Shown: piece after piece, positions 58,136 through 64,000 of the stretch
How positions within the stretch are numbered: the first letter of the stretch is position 1
Layout of the letters: each line of letters starts with the position of its first letter
From: Candidatus Undinarchaeales archaeon
GTDB lineage: Archaea; SpSt-1190; JASMDC01
Assembly (NCBI GenBank): GCA_030753015.1
Contig: JASMDC010000002.1
Coordinates: 100,567 to 164,566 of the forward strand
DNA length: 64,000 bases
Direction of reading: 5' to 3'
Position numbers and translations under genes: made by a program
Notes under the pieces: model-generated
Database searches by the model: none
Seen by the model: only the letters and a program-made list of their open reading frames with translations
What the model was told of the DNA's origin: nothing

Positions 58136-59020
58136 CTATGGCTCGATGACCGGGACAAACTCTTCCGTACCCACGTCCTTTGCATAGGTCTTCCATACAC
58201 CGCAGCACGAGCTTCGGAGGGAACATCGTTCGCACTGGGGGGGGTAGGTGATGCGCCGCTCGATGACGGTGATCCCCGCCGAGAGATGGCGGTAGGCCGG
58301 AGCAATAACACAGGAGGGGATGTGGTACAGGGCCAGTGGAACCCCCCGTTCGACGGCAGCATCAGCGGCGCGCTCCACGTAGGGTGCGACGTCACGGTAC
58401 GGGACGATGAGCTGCTTCCGGTGGCGTAGGGCGTTGCCGATTATGTCCATGTACATTACGACCAGCTGCCCGATGCCCGGTGCCTCCCTGTACAGAAGGT
58501 CCGGGACGTCGACCACGCTCTTGTAGGTAAGCTCATGGAGCACATAGCGCACGTTAGTATGCACCCCTGCCGACACGAGGTTCCGGATGCCTTCCAGCGA
58601 CTGGATGAAGGAGCCCGGTGTACGGGTCACGACATCGTGCACCTCAGGGGAGGGGCCGCAAAGTGATACTTCGACCTCGTCGACACCAGCTGCCACCATC
58701 CGCTCCGTGTAGTCACGATAGGAGAACCTCCGACCATTCGTGAGGAGCCTGAACGGAGTGTCCGGGAACCGATTGTGCACATATCGTACGAGCTCCTCGA
58801 GGTCAGGGCGCAAGGTGGGCTCCCCGCCGGTGAAGATGATGATGTCCGGCTCATCGAGCCCATTGAGGTGGGTGATGATCTGTTCGGTGGTGGGATCCAC
58901 GTCCTTGGGAGGTGGCATGATGGAAGTGCACATGATGCATGAATTATTGCATGCGTTACCGAGACCTATGTCTACGATGCTCCTCCCTCCATCGCTGATA
59001 ATACCGCTCCATCCGTTCAC
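58136..59020 (-). CDS. Radical SAM protein, HxsC-like (A)
   Basis: A radical SAM enzyme of about 294 residues with CNNSCIMC binding the 4Fe-4S cluster, TGGEPTLRPDLEEL, and a C-terminal CERCSLRSSCCGVWKTY motif ending EEFVPVIEP. It overlaps the end of the next gene, so its start is unclear: GTG 59020 is the nearest in-frame candidate, while alignment with its paralogues would begin near 58985 where no standard codon exists. It is the last of three related radical SAM genes divergent from the hxsD/hxsB/hxsA unit. By family it should modify a peptide; its substrate is probably the His-Xaa-Ser peptide at 63234. Confidence 0.82.
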   Translation of the reverse strand: MNGWSGIISDGGRSIVDIGLGNACNNSCIMCTSIMPPPKDVDPTTEQIITHLNGLDEPDIIIFTGGEPTLRPDLEELVRYVHNRFPDTPFRLLTNGRRFSYRDYTERMVAAGVDEVEVSLCGPSPEVHDVVTRTPGSFIQSLEGIRNLVSAGVHTNVRYVLHELTYKSVVDVPDLLYREAPGIGQLVVMYMDIIGNALRHRKQLIVPYRDVAPYVERAADAAVERGVPLALYHIPSCVIAPAYRHLSAGITVIERRITYPPQCERCSLRSSCCGVWKTYAKDVGTEEFVPVIEP

Positions 59021-59924
59021 GCACCCGATCCGGCGGTGTGAATACCGGGAACAGTTCGTTCGTACCGTTGAGCTGTGCATACTCTACCCACATCCCTACA
59101 CAGAGTGGGTCTAGAAGGCAGCGTTCACACACGGCCGCCTTGCGTTTCAAGCGTGAATGTACGAATCCGTGGATATCGCGCCGTCGCTTACCTCCTGCAT
59201 AGGAGACAGGAGCGTCAAGGGCGCGCTGCGTCTCAGCGTTGTGATGCTCGTATCCCTGGAGATAGCACAAGGGCACCCCTTCCACCTCGTAGTACGCGTG
59301 CCTGTTCCGAAGGCGGTCCAGCGCATCGTAGAGGAACAGTTCGAGCTCTACCAGGCGAGGAACGAGTTCGGGGTGCTGGGCGCATGCACCATTAGGCCGC
59401 ACCATTCCCAGGAGGATGCGGTTCACTCTTGGGAATCGCTTGCCGATGAAGTCTACGAAGTCCGGGAGGGACCGGTATGTGCGTGCCGTGATGACGTGGT
59501 CGATGTTCGTCTCGATGCCGGCCGCCAGGAGCGTGTCGATACCGGTCAGCACCTTCGCAAGGTCGTCCTTTCCGGTGAGCTCGCGGTAGACCGCAGGATC
59601 GTGCGATGGGACGGACACTAATGCGATATCGAGCCCTGCCTCGTGCAGGCGGTCGACCGAGGATGCCTCTGACAAGTGAGCTCCGTGCGTCTGGAGGTCC
59701 ACGGGGAAGAGCCCGCGCTCCTTCGCCCGACGGACGATCTCCAGGAGGTCAGGGTGCAGGGTCGGCTCTCCACCGGTGATGGTCAGCCCCTCGCCCTTGG
59801 GCACTGCATCGACACGGGCCAGCGCCTCCTCTCGGGAGAGCTCTGGGTCGGGATCGTCCGCCACGGTGCAGTAGCGGCAGGCATGATCACAGGCATGGCC
59901 AAGGCGCAGGAGGTGGGTCGCCAT
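58956..59924 (-). CDS. Radical SAM protein, HxsC-like (B)
   Basis: A 322-residue protein starting MATHLLRLGHACDHACRYCT with the CxxxCxxC cluster site, then LTITGGEPTLHPDLLEIVRR and the C-terminal CERCLLDPLCVGMWVEY followed by NELFPVFTP. The shared end motif with genes A and C (C-x2-C-x5-C-x-G-x-W-x2-Y, then E-x-x-P-V) marks one subfamily. Its 3' end overlaps gene A and it begins 9 bases after gene C, a tight operon. Among the group its insert between the barrel and the end motif is the most different (CYLQGYEHHNAETQRALDAP). Confidence 0.87.
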   Translation of the reverse strand: MATHLLRLGHACDHACRYCTVADDPDPELSREEALARVDAVPKGEGLTITGGEPTLHPDLLEIVRRAKERGLFPVDLQTHGAHLSEASSVDRLHEAGLDIALVSVPSHDPAVYRELTGKDDLAKVLTGIDTLLAAGIETNIDHVITARTYRSLPDFVDFIGKRFPRVNRILLGMVRPNGACAQHPELVPRLVELELFLYDALDRLRNRHAYYEVEGVPLCYLQGYEHHNAETQRALDAPVSYAGGKRRRDIHGFVHSRLKRKAAVCERCLLDPLCVGMWVEYAQLNGTNELFPVFTPPDRVRERMERYYQRWREEHRRHRSR

Positions 59925-59933
59925 GGTGGCCTC

Positions 59934-60866
59934 TCACTGGAGCAGCTCGAGCCGATCGGTGATGGGCTGGCCTGGCACGGGCACGAACTCTTCCCACCCG
60001 AATTTCTCGGGATACTCCTTCCATGGACCCTCGCAGATGGGATTGTAGCGGCATCGCGGGCAGTCCGGGCCCTTGAGCTTGGCGACGTTCCGACGGACTT
60101 CACTAAAGTTCTCGAGGACGCGATCGGCCTCACGGACCTCGGTCTCGGGGATGAAGAGTTCAGAGCAGAACTGCTCCCTGCCCACCATGAAGCAGAAGGG
60201 GTAGGCCTCCACCATCACTGACGTACCGGACTCGGCCCCCAGGTCGACCCCCTTGTGGACATAGGGCTGGATCACAGACTTCCGGGGGACGATCTCGTCG
60301 AAGTTCTTGTAGGCGTTCCCCTCCGCGTGGACGAAGGCGAACTGGTATTGCATGACTCCTATATCGATGAGTATCTGGGCGATCTGGGGCAGCTGCTCGT
60401 AGTTCTGACGCGTGATGACCGTATTTGTGAGCACGAGGAGGTCCATGTCGACTAGGTTACGGATGGCGCCCAACGTCTGCTTGTATGCGCCGGGGGCGCG
60501 AACGAGGTCGTCGTGCACCTCGGGTGTCGATCCGTGGATCGACGGAGAGAACTCATTGATACCCGCGTCAAGGAGCTTGTCGATGAAGTCCTTGTAGAAC
60601 AGCATCCTGCAGTTCGATTGGAGCTGGAGCCTGGTGAATCCTTGGTCCCGTGCGAACCTGATGAGCTCCAGAAGGTCCTTGCGGAGGGTGACCTCGCCGC
60701 CTGTGAAGACGATCTCCTTGGCACCCGAGCGAGCGCCGCTGACGATGTTCTCCTTGAGCTGTACTGTGCTCAGGTTCCCGAGTCTCCGCTTGTCAGCAAC
60801 CACACAGAACCGGCAGTTGTTGTTGCAGGCGAAACCAACCTTCAAATCAAGTCTCTTGATTCCCAT
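59934..60866 (-). CDS. Radical SAM protein, HxsC-like (C)
   Basis: A 310-residue protein whose start MGIKRLDLKVGFACNNNCRF mirrors that of the radical SAM gene at 63598 (MVHRLDLKLGYRCNNNCRFC), supporting ATG 60866. A GTG at 60911 lies 25 bases from the TATA box and is an alternative leaderless start. Motifs: CNNNCRFC, FTGGEVTLRKDLLELIRF, the long linker FCFMVGREQFCSELF with two extra Cys, and the end motif CPRCRYNPICEGPWKEY. First gene of the minus-strand radical SAM operon of the Hxs locus. Confidence 0.87.
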   Translation of the reverse strand: MGIKRLDLKVGFACNNNCRFCVVADKRRLGNLSTVQLKENIVSGARSGAKEIVFTGGEVTLRKDLLELIRFARDQGFTRLQLQSNCRMLFYKDFIDKLLDAGINEFSPSIHGSTPEVHDDLVRAPGAYKQTLGAIRNLVDMDLLVLTNTVITRQNYEQLPQIAQILIDIGVMQYQFAFVHAEGNAYKNFDEIVPRKSVIQPYVHKGVDLGAESGTSVMVEAYPFCFMVGREQFCSELFIPETEVREADRVLENFSEVRRNVAKLKGPDCPRCRYNPICEGPWKEYPEKFGWEEFVPVPGQPITDRLELLQ

Positions 60867-60931
60867 GGCCAAGACATCCGAACGAGAGGCCAGCACAGTC
60901 CGAGCAGGCACTTGGGAAAGCCGAACGTAAA

Positions 60932-60940
60932 CTATTAAAG
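60932..60940. promoter_or_regulatory. Divergent promoter of the Hxs locus
   Basis: ctattaaag is the only TATA-like element in the 109 bases between radical SAM gene C (minus) and the hxsD gene (plus). On the plus strand it leaves a leader of about 15 bases before ATG 60976. On the minus strand it leaves about 44 bases to ATG 60866, or none to GTG 60911. One element can drive both arms of the locus. Confidence 0.55.
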
Positions 60941-60975
60941 CTTTGCAAGGCCTTCCAGCCTCCGGGGTGCGTTCC

Positions 60976-61461
60976 ATGGCTAAGCGTGCGACTAAGAAGA
61001 AACCAGAACCTAAGGAGGATTCGAACGAGGGTTTCAGCGTGATTAACAATCTCGAGATCCACAAGAAGGAGGGGTACATCCTCGTCTCCGTGAATCCTCG
61101 TATCTATCCGCTCCAGATTATCTACTCGGCAGCCTATGTCCTCATGGACAGGGCGTACATAATCCTCGGCGGCGATCCGCAGGAAGAGGTCCTCGTGGAG
61201 ATCCGGCCGAAGAGCAAGCGGGAGAGCCTCGAGAAGCTCGGCAGGGAGTTCAACAACGAGCTCATCAACTACGCCGTGTACACGATCCAGACCGCGCGGA
61301 ACCAGGACGTGCGGGACGCCATCGTGCGCCGCGCATTCCTGACCAGCGAGAGTGTCGATGCCGGTACCGATCCGTGCGGGGACCCTCCCTCGGAGGGAGC
61401 CTCCTCGTACAGGGACGATCCTGAAGGGATCGCAAAGCCCTGGAGTGGAACGGAGGAGTAG
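60976..61461 (+). CDS. hxsD: HxsD-like protein, long copy
   Basis: A 161-residue protein. A Lys-rich start (MAKRATKKKPEPKED) leads to the HxsD core IYPLQIIYSAAYVLMDRAYI, ILGGDPQEEVLVEIRPK and LGREFNNELINYAVYTIQTA. HxsD is the small non-enzymatic partner in bacterial His-Xaa-Ser systems, with unknown role; by analogy with RiPP recognition proteins it may present the peptide to the radical SAM enzymes (inference). The C-terminal 40 residues (SESVDAGTDPCGDPPSEGAS) are extra and disordered. ATG 60976 is the first Met that fits the promoter. It starts the plus-strand unit with gaps of only 3-4 bases to the next two genes. Confidence 0.82.
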   Translation: MAKRATKKKPEPKEDSNEGFSVINNLEIHKKEGYILVSVNPRIYPLQIIYSAAYVLMDRAYIILGGDPQEEVLVEIRPKSKRESLEKLGREFNNELINYAVYTIQTARNQDVRDAIVRRAFLTSESVDAGTDPCGDPPSEGASSYRDDPEGIAKPWSGTEE

Positions 61462-61464
61462 CGG

Positions 61465-61707
61465 ATGAAGATCGTCACCGTCGATAAGGATCTCAGGACC
61501 GTTGTGCTCGACCTTGATACCCGCTTCTATCCGATGGACGCGGTAATGCAGGCCTCCCAGGCCTATCTTGAGACCTGCTGGGTGTACGTTGACGGGGATG
61601 CCGAGGGCCTGGTGCGAGTGACCCTCACCCCACGAAGCAAGAAGATCAGGATTAACCAGCTCGGTTATGAGTTCCTGAACTACGTGCTCAGCGTCATGAA
61701 GGCGTAG
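61465..61707 (+). CDS. HxsD-like protein, short second copy
   Basis: An 80-residue protein that aligns with the core of the preceding one: FYPMDAVMQASQAYLETCWV, VYVDGDAEGLVRVTLTPRSK and INQLGYEFLNYVLSVMKA correspond to IYPLQIIYSAAYVLMDRAYI, ILGGDPQEEVLVEIRPKSK and LGREFNNELINYAVYTIQ. It lacks the Lys-rich start and the C-terminal extension. A GGAG site precedes its ATG, which lies 3 bases after the hxsD stop. Tandem HxsD-like proteins suggest a heterodimer or division between two enzyme branches (inference). Confidence 0.8.
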   Translation: MKIVTVDKDLRTVVLDLDTRFYPMDAVMQASQAYLETCWVYVDGDAEGLVRVTLTPRSKKIRINQLGYEFLNYVLSVMKA

Positions 61708-61711
61708 ATGC

Positions 61712-63139
61712 ATGGTAGAGACCTTCTTCGAGGGCCTCGGCGAGGGACCGCACCTCATCAACCGCTATCAGACGAAGCGGTTGGCGAAGGACAAGTACCT
61801 GATCACCGCTGATCATGGTTCGTGGGCGGTGCTCACCAAGCATGAGTACGACCTCCTTCGTCTGGGTCGCATCACCGAGGACCCGAACCTGATGCTCACC
61901 CTCCGTGGAATCGGCGTGATGGTGCATGAGAACGATATCGACAAGCTGGCAAAGCAGTACCGCAGTCGTTTCGCCCACCTCGACCGCGGCGTTGTGCTCC
62001 ACATAGTGGTCCCCACCCTGCGGTGCAACTTCAGCTGCGTATACTGCCATGCGAAGTCCCGGCCAATGGATACTACGGGCGTAGACATGGACGAGGAGAT
62101 GGCCCGCGCTACCGTGGACTTCATCATGCAGTCGCCTGGCCGGGACCTGACGCTCGAGTTCCAGGGAGGAGAGCCCCTAGCCGCCTTCGACATGGTCCAC
62201 TACATCACCGAATACACCAAGGACCAGGCCCGGCTCAAGAAGAAGCGGATGTCGTTCCTCATGGTCACCAATCTTTCCATGATGACGGATGACAAGCTTG
62301 ACTATCTAGCCGCCAACAGGTTCGGTCTCTGCACATCACTGGACGGGCCCGAGGAGGTCCACAACGCGAACCGAAAGTACTTCGGTGGCGCCGGCTCCTA
62401 TGAGAAGGTCACCTACTGGATCAACCGCATCCGCAACATCAAGCATGTGGGCCTCTCCGCCCTCCCGACCATCTCGAAGCACTCCCTTTCATACGGAAAG
62501 GAGATCGTCGACGAGTACGTGAAATGGGGTTTCCCCAACATCCGGCTCCGCCAGCTCAACGACGCAGGCTTCGCCGCCGAGCGATGGAAGGAAGTGGGCT
62601 ACTCGGCCGAGGAGTTCATGCGCTTCTACAAGGACACGCTCGACTACATAATCGAGCTCGATCGGTCAGGTGTTCGCATGCATGAGAACATGGCTACGAT
62701 CGTACTGCGCAAGATCCTGTGCCTGAACTCCTCCACGTACACGTGCTTCGGTTCGCCCTGCGGCGCAGCGCTCAACCAGGTGGCCTACACCCAGAAAGGC
62801 GATATCTTTGCCTGTGATGAGTCGCGGTCCTTCGATATATTCCGCATCGGTCATGTACAGAAGAATACCTACAAGGAGGTGTTCACTTCACCTCAGGTCC
62901 AACACCTCGTGGGGCTGACGTCCCATGTCTGCACCATGTGCGATACCTGCGTCTGGCTCCCCTACTGCGGCTCGTGTGCCGTGTGCACCTACGGATCGCA
63001 GGGGAACCTGGTGTCCAAGCTTCCCTTGGATAAGGAATGCGCGATCCGGGGCGGGCTCGTTGAGCACCTCTTCCGCAAGATCATCGAAAAACCCAAAGAC
63101 CGTAAGATCCTTCTCGATTGGGCACGGACGCTCGACTGA
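61712..63139 (+). CDS. hxsB: HxsB-like radical SAM/SPASM protein
   Basis: A 475-residue protein. An N-terminal alpha/beta domain of about 90 residues (PHLINRYQTKRLAKDKYLIT, HEYDLLRLGRI) is typical of peptide-modifying radical SAM proteins. The radical SAM core follows (LRCNFSCVYCHAKS, LEFQGGEPLAAFD, CTSLDGPEEVHNANR), then a Cys-rich SPASM region (CFGSPCGAALNQVAYTQKGD, CTMCDTCVWLPYCGSCAVC) binding auxiliary Fe-S clusters. Such enzymes install thioether, C-C or epimerised residues in peptides; the Hxs product is not established to my knowledge. Positioned directly between the HxsD pair and the repeat peptide. Confidence 0.9.
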   Translation: MVETFFEGLGEGPHLINRYQTKRLAKDKYLITADHGSWAVLTKHEYDLLRLGRITEDPNLMLTLRGIGVMVHENDIDKLAKQYRSRFAHLDRGVVLHIVVPTLRCNFSCVYCHAKSRPMDTTGVDMDEEMARATVDFIMQSPGRDLTLEFQGGEPLAAFDMVHYITEYTKDQARLKKKRMSFLMVTNLSMMTDDKLDYLAANRFGLCTSLDGPEEVHNANRKYFGGAGSYEKVTYWINRIRNIKHVGLSALPTISKHSLSYGKEIVDEYVKWGFPNIRLRQLNDAGFAAERWKEVGYSAEEFMRFYKDTLDYIIELDRSGVRMHENMATIVLRKILCLNSSTYTCFGSPCGAALNQVAYTQKGDIFACDESRSFDIFRIGHVQKNTYKEVFTSPQVQHLVGLTSHVCTMCDTCVWLPYCGSCAVCTYGSQGNLVSKLPLDKECAIRGGLVEHLFRKIIEKPKDRKILLDWARTLD

Positions 63140-63153
63140 ATGGATGACAGTAG

Positions 63154-63182
63154 CCTTATAAGCCGACGATAGATTTATAAGG
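63154..63182 (+). promoter_or_regulatory. Inverted repeat overlapping the hxsA-like promoter
   Basis: CCTTATAA (63154-63161) and TTATAAGG (63175-63182) are perfect reverse complements with 13 bases between them. Each arm contains TTATAA, so the right arm can serve as the TATA box of the peptide gene, predicting transcription from about 63205 and a 30-base leader ending in a strong GGAGTGATC ribosome site (63221-63229). An operator over the promoter of the precursor would let the peptide be expressed apart from its enzymes. It could also be a terminator stem for hxsB, but no T run follows. Confidence 0.55.
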
Positions 63183-63233
63183 TAGCTAATCTATAGTATC
63201 TTAGAGAGAGAGTACTAGCCGGAGTGATCACCG

Positions 63234-63572
63234 ATGACAAAGACACTACCAAAGATTCAGAAAACCATCAAGTCCTTCCTCGTCGAGGAGGAGGGCAGGA
63301 TCACGAAGAGAAACCTGTTTTCCATGGGGGCAATCCTCTCTGGCTACGCATTCTCCAGCCTGATTGCAAAGCCAGCGACGAGTTGGCATACCAGCCATGG
63401 GAGCCATGGTTCTCACGCGTCGCATACCAACAATCCGTACGATCACTCACAGAGCGCAGCGGGTATCCACTACTCCGGGTCGACGATTAAGGCAGTGCAC
63501 TCCCACTACGATCCCGCCCACGCCAATCATAACAGCCACACCTCGCACTCGTCCCACTGCAACAGCCATTAA
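63234..63572 (+). CDS. hxsA: His-Xaa-Ser repeat peptide (HxsA-like precursor)
   Basis: A 112-residue protein. Residues 1-27 are a charged, helical leader (MTKTLPKIQKTIKSFLVEEE, GRITKRN); 28-45 are hydrophobic (LFSMGAILSGYAFSSLIA). From 51 on the chain is His- and Ser-rich: WHTSHGSHGSHASHTN (51-66), then spaced His, ending HTSHSSHCNSH. Fifteen His, many in H-x-S, and a single Cys at 109 stand out. This is the layout of HxsA proteins, substrates of radical SAM HxsB/HxsC. The hydrophobic block may be part of the leader or an export/membrane segment. Independent promoter and a good ribosome site precede it. Confidence 0.85.
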   Translation: MTKTLPKIQKTIKSFLVEEEGRITKRNLFSMGAILSGYAFSSLIAKPATSWHTSHGSHGSHASHTNNPYDHSQSAAGIHYSGSTIKAVHSHYDPAHANHNSHTSHSSHCNSH

Positions 63573-63597
63573 GCCGGACGGGGATTCGTAGCGACAC

Positions 63598-64000
63598 ATG
63601 GTGCATCGCCTAGACCTTAAACTGGGCTACAGATGTAATAATAACTGCCGTTTCTGTGCTGTAGCCGACAAGCGGGGGCGCCGGTCCAAGGACCTATCAG
63701 AGGTAGAGAGGGACCTTCGCGCAGGTCGCGCCGATGGTGCCGACTTCCTTGTGCTCACAGGTGGCGAGCCGACCCTCGATCCCAAGCTTGTCGACATTAT
63801 CGCCATGGCGCATCGTCTCGGCTATCGGGACGTCCAGCTCCAGACAAACGCCAGGATGCTCAGTTATCGTGACCTCGTGGACGACCTGGTCGCGGCAGGC
63901 CTCACGCAGGTAGTGCCGGCCGTACATGGACACGTGGCCGCACTCCACGATCACCTCACCAAGTCGCCGGGCGCCTTTGACCAGGCCATCGCTGGATTAC
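63598..64000 (+). CDS. Radical SAM protein, HxsC-like (D), truncated by window end
   Basis: The open frame from ATG 63598 runs off the window after 134 codons. It begins MVHRLDLKLGYRCNNNCRFC, with ADKRGRRSKDLSEVERDL, VLTGGEPTLDPKLVDI and LQTNARMLSYRDLV, closely matching gene C at 59934-60866 through the whole visible part (CNNNCRFCxVADKR, LQSNCRMLFYKDF). It follows the repeat peptide by 25 bases on the same strand, so it belongs to the same unit. The C-terminal Cys motif lies beyond the window. Confidence 0.9.
   Translation, partial: MVHRLDLKLGYRCNNNCRFCAVADKRGRRSKDLSEVERDLRAGRADGADFLVLTGGEPTLDPKLVDIIAMAHRLGYRDVQLQTNARMLSYRDLVDDLVAAGLTQVVPAVHGHVAALHDHLTKSPGAFDQAIAGL

Overview
The window is a gene-dense, GC-rich stretch of archaeal chromosome. 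The archaeal assignment rests on four things. Many start codons, often GTG, lie 25-28 bases downstream of a TATA-like box (leaderless transcripts), while operon-internal genes use a short GGTGA or GAGGT ribosome site. Formylmethanofuran dehydrogenase subunits A and C are present. There is a cyclic-2,3-diphosphoglycerate-synthetase-like protein and a secretion-type ATPase of archaeal style. The lineage cannot be fixed from this sequence alone. The fwd genes imply a methanofuran/tetrahydromethanopterin C1 branch, but no methanogenesis marker is in view.

Layout. 1-2.9 kb: a truncated VWA surface protein, an M14 peptidase and an adenosine deaminase. 2.9-6.5 kb (minus): a surface-decoration operon of sugar nucleotidyltransferase, SxtJ-like protein, carbamoyltransferase and a small DUF5989-like membrane protein. 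6.5-10.5 kb: fwdA-fwdC and a fused guaA. 10.6-17.7 kb: hydrolase, zinc-cluster protein, membrane protein, an FAH/Ldh2/cyclase group and a phosphoribosyltransferase-like protein. 17.7-23.6 kb: a flavoprotein pseudogene, a membrane protein with a conserved cytoplasmic region, a half-size permease, a GT-C glycosyltransferase and a DEAD-box helicase. 23.9-27.7 kb: a two-domain Lrp/AsnC-like regulator divergent from a glutamate dehydrogenase operon. 27.7-27.9 kb: tRNA-His and tRNA-Val. 28-35 kb: a eukaryote-like branching enzyme, then a membrane coiled-coil protein overlapping a ferredoxin-secretion ATPase fusion. 35-35.6 kb: a hairpin-rich leader before a small gene. 36-51.8 kb: large exported proteins (sialidase-like propeller, a 1431-residue Cys-rich protein, others) interspersed with AlaX, a SIS-domain enzyme, a PRTase-like protein and a decayed TnpB. 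51.8-58.1 kb: saccharopine dehydrogenase-like protein, CpgS-like protein and a second member of the conserved membrane family.

The most interesting segment is 58.1-64 kb. It is an archaeal version of the His-Xaa-Ser (Hxs) peptide-modification system. A divergent pair of operons encodes three related radical SAM proteins on the minus strand. On the plus strand are two tandem HxsD-like proteins, an HxsB-like radical SAM/SPASM protein, a 112-residue peptide whose last 60 residues are dominated by His-Xaa-Ser repeats, and a fourth HxsC-like radical SAM protein cut by the window end. This looks like a RiPP-type pathway with more radical SAM enzymes and HxsD proteins than the bacterial HxsABCD set.

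A second theme is cell-surface biology. At least six exported or membrane-anchored proteins are present, four of which end in Tyr-rich cytoplasmic tails. The ferredoxin-fused secretion ATPase has no recognisable platform protein beside it.
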